DNA of 64,000 nt from an uncultured Acidimicrobiia bacterium (GTDB lineage: Bacteria > Actinomycetota > Acidimicrobiia > Spongiisociales > Spongiisociaceae): contig OY282370.1 of NCBI GenBank assembly GCA_958295745.1, positions 1,421,724-1,485,723 on the forward strand. The letters run 5' to 3'. The notes under the pieces are model-generated. The model was not told the origin of the DNA, made no database searches, and was given only the letters and a program-made list of their open reading frames with translations. Below, one piece after another: positions 40,767 to 49,756 of the stretch. The position numbers and the translations under genes were made by a program. Position 1 is the first letter of the stretch; each line of letters begins with the position of its first letter.

Positions 40767-43210
40767 GCAGGGCGCGCCGGGTATGGGAACGGTGGATCGG
40801 TTCGGTACAGGTCATCATCTGGGCCGTGGTGATCGTCGCCGCCGGGGTCATGTCTCCGGTCTTGCCTTCCGCCGCCCAGGAATCATCGAGCGGCCAGACC
40901 GCCGGAGGGTGGTGCCCGGCCGGTACGGAGTCGTTGGATGTACTGATCCTCATGGACGAGTCGAGGTCTCTGAGAAGGACGGATCCGGACAGGAAAAGAA
41001 TTGAGGCGGTGGAGACCCTCATCGGCTCGTTTGAGGAGGAGTCGGCCAGAGGAGTGCGGGTAAGGGTGGCATTAGCCGCCTTTGGAACCGAATTCGATCT
41101 GCGAAAGGATTTCACTGACCTGAGGGCGGAAGGCACGGAGAATCTCATCGCCGAGGTCAAGGGGTTCAACCAGGACGACTGGAACACCGACTACGTGCTC
41201 GCCCTATACGGCGTGCTCGGTCTTGACTGGTCCGCCGAGTGCAACAAGGTCGTCTGGTACACCGACGGTGAACACGATTTGACCGACGCACCCAGGGGCG
41301 GCAGTGTCAGCAGGGCGCCTCGCGACTACGACGCTCAGGGGCGGGAGATTGAGAACGCAACCGTCGGCCGCGCCGTACAGGAGTTGCTGATTCCGGCGGT
41401 GTGCGGCGGCGAAGAGGCAGATGAGGTCGCTTCTGGATACGGTGATCTGTCCGACAAGCTCAAGGAACGCGAAGTGGAGATCGAATTCGCCCTCTATTAC
41501 TTCGGTGAGCTTGAGGAGGGCGATTCCAAGGCTCTTATCGAGAGTATGGAGAGGAAGGAATGCGGAGACGGCATCGAAATTGTTACGCGAGAGATTGATC
41601 AAGGAAAGACCATTGTCATCGAGCCCCCTATCACTACTACCACTATAACTACTATTACTCCTACTACTACAACCACGACCACTCTCCCACCACCTCCTCC
41701 GCCGGTCTGCCAGGGGCTTCCCGAACCGCAGTGGAACGCCGGAAGAGACATCGTATGGTCGGGCGTCCTTCCTGATGGAATAGCGCCGGCGTTCGTGCGT
41801 TCGGTGATCATCAGGGCGACCGGAGACCGCCCTAGATTGTCGACCGACCACCCTTCCGCCGTCGAGGAAGAAGACGGCGCCGCCCGTCGGCTCACATTGG
41901 ACTTTTCGGAACAGCCCTTGTCTTCGTATTCCCCGGCTGATATCGCTGTTCAGGGAGAGGGGGTAGACGAATCTTGCCTGGCGGTGGTGCTCAACCCGCC
42001 CGCCCTCGAAGCGCGTGTCGTGACCAGTCCGATCTTCCCCGACACCCCTGGCGTCGAGATACAGGTCCAGACAGACGGAACCTCCCTCGCAGAAGCCGAT
42101 GAGGAATACCTGACGGTGTCTATAGACGGCGGAGAACACCTGAGGCCCGATGCGGTCGACGGGGGGCGGTTACGCCTGCCGCCGCAGGATGAGGTCGGCG
42201 ATCATGCCTTCGAGGTCAGGCTGGAGTCCCTCTATTCCGATCCGGCCATTGCATCCGGCGCTTTCACCGTCTCTCCCAAACCGGACGGCCCCATCCTCGG
42301 ACTGGCCGGATCCGGGTTGGAACCGGTCGCGGACACCGAGTTCACCATCCCGATCACCATCGACGACGAAGGTCGGGAGGGAGAGATCCGCCTGCTGCCC
42401 GCCGATCCCATCGTGGGCACCGACGGGGCGGCGGTGAGCGTGGAGGTTCTGTTCCCGGACGGCAGCCCCGTATGGAGCTCGGGCGATCCCTTGCCCGACG
42501 CCCTCACCGTTGTCCTCGGCGATTCCGTTCAGACCCCTGAAGACCACGTTCTTCACTTCGACTACGAAAGCGACCCATCGGACCCGGCCGGCGATCTTCA
42601 GAAGATTCCGATCGCTGTGCCGGTCGACATCGACCATCCCCGCAACCTGGTGCTCGAGGCGTTCATCACGGCCGCCTTGCTGTTCTTGTTGTTGCTGATC
42701 ATCTGGGCCTGGCTCTTCGGGATCAACCGGATCGCCGGACGCATCCGCCGCCCGAGAAGGATGCGCTACAGCCGCTTCCGCGTCGATGAAGGGTGGGCGC
42801 TCGCCGCCGACCTCACACGCGATAGTCACCGCTCGGTCAAACACACCCCGGGTTGGCTCAAAGGGGGTCGGCTGCGGGCCACGCGCAAGACGCCCTTGCG
42901 GGCATGGCGCTTTCCCTATGTGGATCTGTCGATGGAAGGCAGCCGCCGGTTCATAGGAATGATCGGCGGGGGTGTGGTCGCTACAGAGATTTCAGGCCGA
43001 TCGGAGAAACTACCATCCGAAAGTCGGCTGCACAATCCCATCGTGCTGGTAGACGTGTCCGATGGGCCGCCCTTCGAAGGAGTGGTGATGGCGCCCATCG
43101 ATTCATCGAGAGACAGGTCGAGGCCTGCCGAGGAGCAGCTCGCCGAGCACGTACGGAGGGCGCTTGAGCAGCTGCCTAGACCAGATCAGATAACACGCGA
43201 CCTGAAGTAG
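40763..43210 (+). CDS. Membrane-anchored von Willebrand factor A protein
   Basis: This 815-aa protein has a signal peptide or N-terminal anchor (to about residue 35), then an extracytoplasmic VWA domain (about 53-280). Its metal-ion-dependent adhesion site is intact: DESRS at 65-69, a Thr near 141 (NTDY) and Asp in YTDGEHD near 166. A Thr-then-Pro linker (about 290-315) leads to beta-rich domains, a transmembrane helix at about 633-655 (rich in Leu/Ile) and a basic cytosolic tail of about 160 residues. VWA domains bind protein partners. The tail could link to the tubulin-like protein encoded next, eight bases downstream. The gene overlaps its predecessor by ATGA. Confidence 0.82.
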   Translation: MSRARRVWERWIGSVQVIIWAVVIVAAGVMSPVLPSAAQESSSGQTAGGWCPAGTESLDVLILMDESRSLRRTDPDRKRIEAVETLIGSFEEESARGVRVRVALAAFGTEFDLRKDFTDLRAEGTENLIAEVKGFNQDDWNTDYVLALYGVLGLDWSAECNKVVWYTDGEHDLTDAPRGGSVSRAPRDYDAQGREIENATVGRAVQELLIPAVCGGEEADEVASGYGDLSDKLKEREVEIEFALYYFGELEEGDSKALIESMERKECGDGIEIVTREIDQGKTIVIEPPITTTTITTITPTTTTTTTLPPPPPPVCQGLPEPQWNAGRDIVWSGVLPDGIAPAFVRSVIIRATGDRPRLSTDHPSAVEEEDGAARRLTLDFSEQPLSSYSPADIAVQGEGVDESCLAVVLNPPALEARVVTSPIFPDTPGVEIQVQTDGTSLAEADEEYLTVSIDGGEHLRPDAVDGGRLRLPPQDEVGDHAFEVRLESLYSDPAIASGAFTVSPKPDGPILGLAGSGLEPVADTEFTIPITIDDEGREGEIRLLPADPIVGTDGAAVSVEVLFPDGSPVWSSGDPLPDALTVVLGDSVQTPEDHVLHFDYESDPSDPAGDLQKIPIAVPVDIDHPRNLVLEAFITAALLFLLLLIIWAWLFGINRIAGRIRRPRRMRYSRFRVDEGWALAADLTRDSHRSVKHTPGWLKGGRLRATRKTPLRAWRFPYVDLSMEGSRRFIGMIGGGVVATEISGRSEKLPSESRLHNPIVLVDVSDGPPFEGVVMAPIDSSRDRSRPAEEQLAEHVRRALEQLPRPDQITRDLK

Positions 43211-43218
43211 GGAGAATC

Positions 43219-46200
43219 ATGCTTAGAAAGTTCCTGATAATCGGACTGGGCGGTTCCGGCGGCCTGACCTTGCGCTACCTGAAGCAGCATCTGGAGGAGA
43301 GGCTCGAGGAGATCGGCTGGGACGAAGGGATGCCCAAAGGCTGGCAGTTTCTCCATATTGACACTCCGACCCGACCGGAAAACCCGCCGTTGCCGGGGTC
43401 TCCGGCACTGCTGGATCCCGACGAGTATCTTCCTCTGGTTAGTCCGGGGATCAACCTCGAGACCATCGTCGGCCGCTTGGAGGCAAAGGGACAGGACTTC
43501 GCGGGCCGGTTGGTGCCCTCCCATATGTACGGTATTCCCATCCGTGAGGGTGCTGGCCAATATCGGGCGGTGGGCCGGATTATAGGTTTGTATTACGCCG
43601 ACCGTATAAAGCGACGTCTCACCATCAAGAGAACAGCGCTCATGTCGGCCGGGGCAGCCCCCCAACTAGACCTGCTGGCCGAACAGTTCTTTGGCGACCG
43701 GTTGACGGGTGAGTCCTCGGATCCGGTAGCTATTGTTATTTCGTCTTTGGCGGGTGGCACCGGGGCGGGCATCCTGATCGACGTATGCGATATACTCCGA
43801 GCGGGCGGACGAGAATGGTTGGGCCATTCGATCGGCATTCTCTACTCGGCAGATGTTTTCGCCGAACTTGGCCCCGACGCTGGTGCCGGTATCCAGCCCA
43901 ACACTGCTGCGGCAGTGGCTGAGCTGCTCCATGGGTACTTTGCCGACGGGTTATTCACCCCGCCGGATGGGGGTGCTATCCAGCAACGTTCCGGTCCGGC
44001 TTTTCCATATCTAGTCGGTCATGCCAACACCAAGGGCGTGAGCTTCGGCAACCAGGTTGCTGTTTACCGGTTCATGGCGCGTTGCCTCTCGGCGGTGATG
44101 ACGGATTGGCACATCCAGAACGAATTTACCACCAGGATGATCGCCAACTGGGACGTGCGGACCGGGAAATTCCCGGATAGCTCAGATTCGTGGATGTTGC
44201 CTTCGCCTCACCGTTACCAGGGGGCTCTCCAGGCCCTCGGGTTTGCGGAGGTGGACCTCGGGGTGAGCCGGTTGAGGGCGTACGCCGAACAACGGATCAC
44301 CCGTGATGCGGTCGAGTGGGTGCTCGATGGACACATGAAATTGGCCGAGGAGTGGCCTGACTACGAGAGAGCTACCGTGGAGGAGGTAGTCGAGGGTCTG
44401 GCCGATCAGGCTTTCACCAGGTTCCTGAACGACTGTGGCCTCAACGAACGAGGACGCGAGCACAACCAGATCCTCGACGCGATCGCAGTGTCTGATGAAG
44501 AACTCCGAGCTGAATGCACCCGCGTTGCCAGGGAAGTCCATGAGGGCGGTCGAGAACATTTCGGAAAGAAGGCCCGCGTCGGGGAATGGGTGGACTTTAT
44601 CGTCGATGAGGTGAGAGCGCGTCGGGCTGGAGTACTCAAGTATCTGGAAGACCGTCTTCGGGACGCCTGTCTGAAATGGGTGAATAACATCCCGGATCGC
44701 ATTCTGGATGTGGTAGGGGAGACCTTGGCGGAGCAAGGGGCAGAAGTGGCTCTGAAACTCCTCGCCAAGACCGACGCGGAAATGGACCACGTGAAAAAAG
44801 AGCTCCACGGCGAGCGACAGGAGGAGCTCACCCTGGCCGAGTACCTCCGGTCGGATGTGTCGGCTGCCATAGAGGCTTCGCGCGGTACGCTGTCCAAAGA
44901 CAGCGAGTTGGTCGAAAAGGCCCTGCGAGCGTCTATCCAAACCGGCATCGTTCGCCGCTACAACGCCGAGCACCGCGCACTGGCGGCGCGACTGTCCGAG
45001 GACCTGCGTAGCGGGGTGCTTGATCCCTTGACTAGAGCCCTGCGCAACGCGGTCGATGAGCTGCGCTTGGCCGTCGAGGCCGACAAAGGGGCGGCCGTGT
45101 CCACATCGATTGAGGATTGGCCTCGTCATAATCCACCCTCCGACCAGCGCGTTCCCGATGCCCTGAAACCGGGGGGGAGCGTCATGTTGGTGATTGATGC
45201 GGACGAATTTCCTGACCTGTTCGACGACTTGACTGCCAGGTCAACCGGCCTCGAAGAAAGGATGGACGCTCGGCGTTCGGTTCGGCGGACCGTGATATCG
45301 GGCGACGCGGACAGGCCCGTGATGGGGCTGTGGATCGACACCGACTCCATATGGACGGCGTCCGAGTGGTTGACGGTCGACGCACCGCCCAACAAAGCCT
45401 CGTTCACGGTGCGTATCTATCGTGACGATCTTCTAGAGCGGTCCCGAGCATGGTTGAATACCGACGGATCGGCCTGGAAGGTATTCCTTTCCCAAGGGTT
45501 GCGCGGTTACCTCTCCGACCAGCTACCTCCTGCCGAGCGCGTCCCTCGGGAAGAGCAATTTTTCAGTGCCCTCGTCTCTGCCTTTGAGGCAGCTGAGCCC
45601 CTGGCTTCTATTGACCCCGATATGCTTCACGAGGTTCATCCTGGATCGGGACGTTCTGGATCGCCACTGGATTTTCGTCCTCACACCAGCCCGATTCCAG
45701 TGGCCGGACTTCCCGTCGAGAAGCAGGTGCGCGATTTCCTGGTCGGTCGTTTCAAGGGCGTCCAAGACAACTACAAGCAGGCAGTCGATGATGCCCTCGA
45801 TCAGTCCGAGCGCGAGACCAGGGTGGCGGTATACGCCTCTTTGGGGGGAGCTCTGCATCCGATGGTGTTCGAATCTCTCAACAAGCCCATTGCCGAGGCG
45901 TGGGAGCGGGCGCGCAGAGACTCGTCCCTGACTCGTTTCTGGCAAGCGAGAAGATCGCGCTTGTTGTGGATGGGAGCTCCCATACCCCGCCCGGCTCTGC
46001 AGTCCATGGTGAGAGGGTGGTTCATTGGCCGGTTGCTGGGCCTGATCCAGATCCAGGGTAACCGTGCTGGTTTCGAAACCGAAGCAGGCCCCTTCGAGTT
46101 CGACACCATGCTTCCGGTTCCGGGACGCCAGCCGGTGGCGTTTCTTGCCACCCTCTTGGAGTCTTTACCGCTGGCAGTTCCAGTAGCCGTTCACAATAGG

Positions 46201-46572
46201 CAACCGGGAATATATTTGAGACCGTACACCCATTTGATCGAGTGGGGGAGCGAATCGTACACGTCGGATGTGGAGTCCTTCCGGCATCCCAGCCAGGCGC
46301 TCTCCGACTGGTTGGAGTATGGAACCACTCCGGGCGACAGGGAACCTGTGATAAGAGGTCCAAATCGTCCGGCCCGAAGGAAAGCGGTGATTGATCATCT
46401 TCAGGAGACGATCGGTTACTACAGGCGACAGGCCGAGATCGATCGTAGTAGAGACCAAACCCCGAGGAATGCCTGGCTCGGCATCGCTGAGATCATCGAC
46501 GAGGCGTTGATCGAGATCATTAGTTGTTTGGAAGACGAGGAAGACCGGGACAACAGAAAGGCACCGTTATGA
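43219..46572 (+). CDS. Tubulin/FtsZ-like GTPase-superfamily protein, giant
   Basis: This 1,117-aa protein has FtsZ/tubulin-like N-terminal features: a first glycine-rich loop in FLIIGLGGSGGLTLRYL (about 5-21) and the signature loop SSLAGGTGAGILIDV (about 175-189), equivalent to the GGGTGSG T4 loop that contacts GTP phosphates. This is the layout of the 'Tubulin like' family (PF13809). The C-terminal ~700 residues are helical and Arg/Glu-rich without recognised domains. Family members have been linked by genome context to VWA proteins and membrane remodelling. GGGAG precedes the ATG. Its stop overlaps the ATG of the polytopic protein gene. GTP binding is inferred; polymerisation is unknown. 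Confidence 0.8.
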   Translation: MLRKFLIIGLGGSGGLTLRYLKQHLEERLEEIGWDEGMPKGWQFLHIDTPTRPENPPLPGSPALLDPDEYLPLVSPGINLETIVGRLEAKGQDFAGRLVPSHMYGIPIREGAGQYRAVGRIIGLYYADRIKRRLTIKRTALMSAGAAPQLDLLAEQFFGDRLTGESSDPVAIVISSLAGGTGAGILIDVCDILRAGGREWLGHSIGILYSADVFAELGPDAGAGIQPNTAAAVAELLHGYFADGLFTPPDGGAIQQRSGPAFPYLVGHANTKGVSFGNQVAVYRFMARCLSAVMTDWHIQNEFTTRMIANWDVRTGKFPDSSDSWMLPSPHRYQGALQALGFAEVDLGVSRLRAYAEQRITRDAVEWVLDGHMKLAEEWPDYERATVEEVVEGLADQAFTRFLNDCGLNERGREHNQILDAIAVSDEELRAECTRVAREVHEGGREHFGKKARVGEWVDFIVDEVRARRAGVLKYLEDRLRDACLKWVNNIPDRILDVVGETLAEQGAEVALKLLAKTDAEMDHVKKELHGERQEELTLAEYLRSDVSAAIEASRGTLSKDSELVEKALRASIQTGIVRRYNAEHRALAARLSEDLRSGVLDPLTRALRNAVDELRLAVEADKGAAVSTSIEDWPRHNPPSDQRVPDALKPGGSVMLVIDADEFPDLFDDLTARSTGLEERMDARRSVRRTVISGDADRPVMGLWIDTDSIWTASEWLTVDAPPNKASFTVRIYRDDLLERSRAWLNTDGSAWKVFLSQGLRGYLSDQLPPAERVPREEQFFSALVSAFEAAEPLASIDPDMLHEVHPGSGRSGSPLDFRPHTSPIPVAGLPVEKQVRDFLVGRFKGVQDNYKQAVDDALDQSERETRVAVYASLGGALHPMVFESLNKPIAEAWERARRDSSLTRFWQARRSRLLWMGAPIPRPALQSMVRGWFIGRLLGLIQIQGNRAGFETEAGPFEFDTMLPVPGRQPVAFLATLLESLPLAVPVAVHNRQPGIYLRPYTHLIEWGSESYTSDVESFRHPSQALSDWLEYGTTPGDREPVIRGPNRPARRKAVIDHLQETIGYYRRQAEIDRSRDQTPRNAWLGIAEIIDEALIEIISCLEDEEDRDNRKAPL

Positions 46573-49500
46573 GCGCTCAGCGTGTCATTCTAATCACACA
46601 TGGAAGCCCGGAAACACAAGCCGCGGTCGGCCTGCTTACCGAGTGGGCCCGCCACGGCCTCGTCCATCCTTTCATCTCCTACACCGACGACCAAACCGCG
46701 TTCTGTGTAGGGACCCGCGGGGTCGGTGAACCAACGTCGGTGTTCGCGATACTCGGTCGGCAAGACTTGGAAGTGGTCCGTGTGGCGGCGCTGGTCGGCC
46801 ACGACCGAAAGGAGGCGGGCGATCTCGCGTCGAGGACACGCGATCTGGTCGACAAGATCAGGGATGACTTAGCACCGGGCGGCTTACAGGTGGTGGAGGT
46901 GCGGATATGGGCGCCTTACGATCCCCGTTCGGAGGGCGACTGGACCGCGCCCGAAGGTGCCTTCTCCACCGCGGCGGAGGCCAACCTGGTCTTGGTGCCC
47001 GAGGACAGACAAACGGGGGCCAGGGTGGGCATCCCGCTCGCCCGCTCTGACGACAGCACCAGTGCCTACGGGTCGCATGTGGCCACCGAAACGGCGACCG
47101 CGCTGGGGATGTGGTCGAGCATGTCCGAGGCGCCGGTGGACGCCTTGGAGGCTGGGGTTATCGGCTACGGCGAGCCCAAAGTACATCTGACCCGCTCCTT
47201 CGTGCGGATCGCGGAGATACCCGCCGTCAGCCTGGCCGGCGCCGCCGATCACGGTGGGATGCTCAGGGTGCCGCCCGGATGCACGGAAGCTCCCTATCCG
47301 TTGGAGAGCATCGCCTATGCGCAAGACCGCATAGGAAGCCTGCTCGACCGTGAGCTCATCAAGACCTCGCCTATCCAACGTACCAAACATCTCGGCTTGG
47401 TCCAGCTCATACGCGAGGTAGGCCGCGGGATGGTGAGCTCACTTCGCTACATGTTTTCGATCTCCGGGGATGTGGTCGATGCGCTACGGGATATGACCGG
47501 TCGCGTCATGCAGGAGGCGGTAGGCCGCGACTCTGTCCTGCGGGTGATCTGGCGCGGCAAGCCCTCCGAGGGCGAGGAGGAGCGGGCCATAGACACCGAG
47601 AAACTGATCGAAACCATCCGTCGGGGCCGGGCTTTGGAGGGAGGGGTCCGAATCGACCAGAAACTCTGGACCGATGTAGGGCAAGCGGTCTTCTCTTTGG
47701 CCGACGGCGGGGAGATGCCCGAAGGGGTGGCGCCGCAGAGGATCGACGATCGCAATGTGATAGTCAAAGAGGTCGGGATGATCGCTCCCGCCCACGGTCC
47801 CGGCTTGGCCGACGATATTCGGGCGGATTCCCTCGACGAGGCGCCCGCCACCCTGCTGGGGCGGCTGGGCGCCCGGCTGCGTCGAGCCGAAGGCCAGAGC
47901 CGCCGCCGATTCGAGATCCTGGTCGAGCGGTCCGAGAACCTGTTCGAAGTAGAACAACCCCCGGCGCTCACCACCGCCGGGGTGGTCACCTCGGTTTCCA
48001 TCACCTTGTTCGTTGTCCTGTTGCTGCTCCTCACCGGTTTGGTGGAGCTGACAGGCATCACAGGAATGGGAGGGACGGCCCGAGCCTGGATATGGGTGGG
48101 CGTCACCGCGGTCTATGCATTGGGGTTGGTGTTCCTTTCCCAAGCGGTGGTGGCCCGTTTCAGGGCCGAATCTCCGGCGCAGCCGGACGGGTCCCCCCCT
48201 CCGGCGACCGAGGCCGAAGAGGAAGAAGGGGAAGGGGCCGCGGACGAGCCGGAAAGCGAGGGAGCGGAAGATCACCCCTCACCGTCCACCTTTCGGTTGT
48301 GGTGGAGTAAGGCCACCAAGTGGTCGGCCGACTTGCCCAATTTCAACGCCGTTGTCTTGTTGGCGGTGCTGGCGGGCGTCATCGCCGCTGTGGCGACTGC
48401 GGTGGTTTCTCGGTTGGGCGTCGGAGAGACGGCGACCGGGACAGGCGTCATCGACACCGTGGCCACCGCGGTGGCCAGAGGGCTGTTGGCCAGGGAAGAC
48501 CTGGCGATCGGTATCACGGTGACCCTGATCTTCTATGCAATCCTCCTCGCCTTCCAGCTCGACAGGGAGGCCCATCGCTCTCTGGAGAGCTTCCGTCAAG
48601 TTCGGCTGTTGTTCTTCTTCACGGCGATCTACGGCGCCTTCGGTCTGGTCGGATTGCTGGGGCGCGACAACGGATGGTACGGGGAAGCTCGGTCGGAGGG
48701 GTTCGGCGACCTCTGGATTGGCATGGCAGTGCTCCTGACTTCGATCCTCCTCCTGCTGATGGCTATGGCCCACGACCGTTACAGGAAGGACAATCGAGCG
48801 CGAGACAAGGTATCCGACCTCGAACGCGAGATCGCGGCGGCCGTCGATACGCAGTGGGTCACCGAGGAGGCCCTCGAACAGTTCATAGGGTCGGCGGCTG
48901 CCTGGGCGGCTGTCATGTGGAAGCCCTTCGGCGAGTTCGACCCCGGCGAGGGCCGCACCCGCGACGGATTCGCCTTCGAGGTTTTGAAGGCGGAGACGCG
49001 GGCCTTTTCGGTGACTCCTCTCGGCGCGATGTCGATGCGGGAGCGCATGATGAAGGAGCTGGCCAAGCCGGGCTGGCTCAGCCGCCGCTACCAGACGGCG
49101 GCCGAGGCGTACCGCCGCAGGCGGGCGGTCGAGAAAGGCGAAGAGCCGGACGACATACTGCCGCCCGACCAGGATGCTCGTGAGGTGCGTACCGTGCCGC
49201 CAAAGGATCGCCCGAAGGTGAGCGGCCGCTGGCGGTTTGTGAACGACCTCACGGAGGGAATCTACGACCGGGAACTCTCCCGCGTTCTCGACGCCCTCGA
49301 TCATGCCAACGCGGCGGAATGGGTCTACAAGCAGGAGGGAACCCTCGAAGCCTCGGAAACGGGCGGCGAGTCCCTAGAACAGTATCTGCGGGCGGTGGTT
49401 CCCCAAGGCGCACCCGAGGTGTCCTATGTCTATTTCGGGGAGGACGCGCGGCTGGACGCCGACCGCTCATACCGGCCGGTGCTGTGGTGGCCGTCCGCTC

Positions 49501-49739
49501 TGCTCGACCAACCCGACGGCCGATCCTTGCAGTGCAACATACGAAGCCTGGTCAACGGGGATCTGGCGATCATGTCTGTCCGTCACGACCGGGCCGGTCC
49601 GTACCCTCAGAGCGCCCTGTTCGGGCCCGCCACAGGCGAGGACGAGGGTGAAGAAGACCCGGATCCCGGCGGCGGCCGGTCCCTGCGGGGGCAGGGACTG
49701 AGGCGGTTGCGCGGAGACGGGCGGATCCCGGAACTGTAG
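46569..49739 (+). CDS. Large polytopic membrane protein of the tubulin/VWA operon
   Basis: This 1,056-aa protein is translationally coupled (ATGA) to the tubulin-like gene. Residues 1-460 are soluble, opening with an alternating strand pattern (RVILITHGSPETQ) that looks like an alpha/beta domain but matches no family I recognise. About six transmembrane segments follow at roughly 468-492, 505-527, 591-613, 646-664, 677-697 and 715-735. An acidic Glu/Pro linker (about 531-574) lies between the second and third. The C-terminal ~320 residues are soluble and charged. It is probably the membrane platform of the system. No channel or enzyme signature was seen. Confidence 0.75.
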   Translation: MSAQRVILITHGSPETQAAVGLLTEWARHGLVHPFISYTDDQTAFCVGTRGVGEPTSVFAILGRQDLEVVRVAALVGHDRKEAGDLASRTRDLVDKIRDDLAPGGLQVVEVRIWAPYDPRSEGDWTAPEGAFSTAAEANLVLVPEDRQTGARVGIPLARSDDSTSAYGSHVATETATALGMWSSMSEAPVDALEAGVIGYGEPKVHLTRSFVRIAEIPAVSLAGAADHGGMLRVPPGCTEAPYPLESIAYAQDRIGSLLDRELIKTSPIQRTKHLGLVQLIREVGRGMVSSLRYMFSISGDVVDALRDMTGRVMQEAVGRDSVLRVIWRGKPSEGEEERAIDTEKLIETIRRGRALEGGVRIDQKLWTDVGQAVFSLADGGEMPEGVAPQRIDDRNVIVKEVGMIAPAHGPGLADDIRADSLDEAPATLLGRLGARLRRAEGQSRRRFEILVERSENLFEVEQPPALTTAGVVTSVSITLFVVLLLLLTGLVELTGITGMGGTARAWIWVGVTAVYALGLVFLSQAVVARFRAESPAQPDGSPPPATEAEEEEGEGAADEPESEGAEDHPSPSTFRLWWSKATKWSADLPNFNAVVLLAVLAGVIAAVATAVVSRLGVGETATGTGVIDTVATAVARGLLAREDLAIGITVTLIFYAILLAFQLDREAHRSLESFRQVRLLFFFTAIYGAFGLVGLLGRDNGWYGEARSEGFGDLWIGMAVLLTSILLLLMAMAHDRYRKDNRARDKVSDLEREIAAAVDTQWVTEEALEQFIGSAAAWAAVMWKPFGEFDPGEGRTRDGFAFEVLKAETRAFSVTPLGAMSMRERMMKELAKPGWLSRRYQTAAEAYRRRRAVEKGEEPDDILPPDQDAREVRTVPPKDRPKVSGRWRFVNDLTEGIYDRELSRVLDALDHANAAEWVYKQEGTLEASETGGESLEQYLRAVVPQGAPEVSYVYFGEDARLDADRSYRPVLWWPSALLDQPDGRSLQCNIRSLVNGDLAIMSVRHDRAGPYPQSALFGPATGEDEGEEDPDPGGGRSLRGQGLRRLRGDGRIPEL

Positions 49740-49756
49740 AGACGGTTGGCGGTCTG

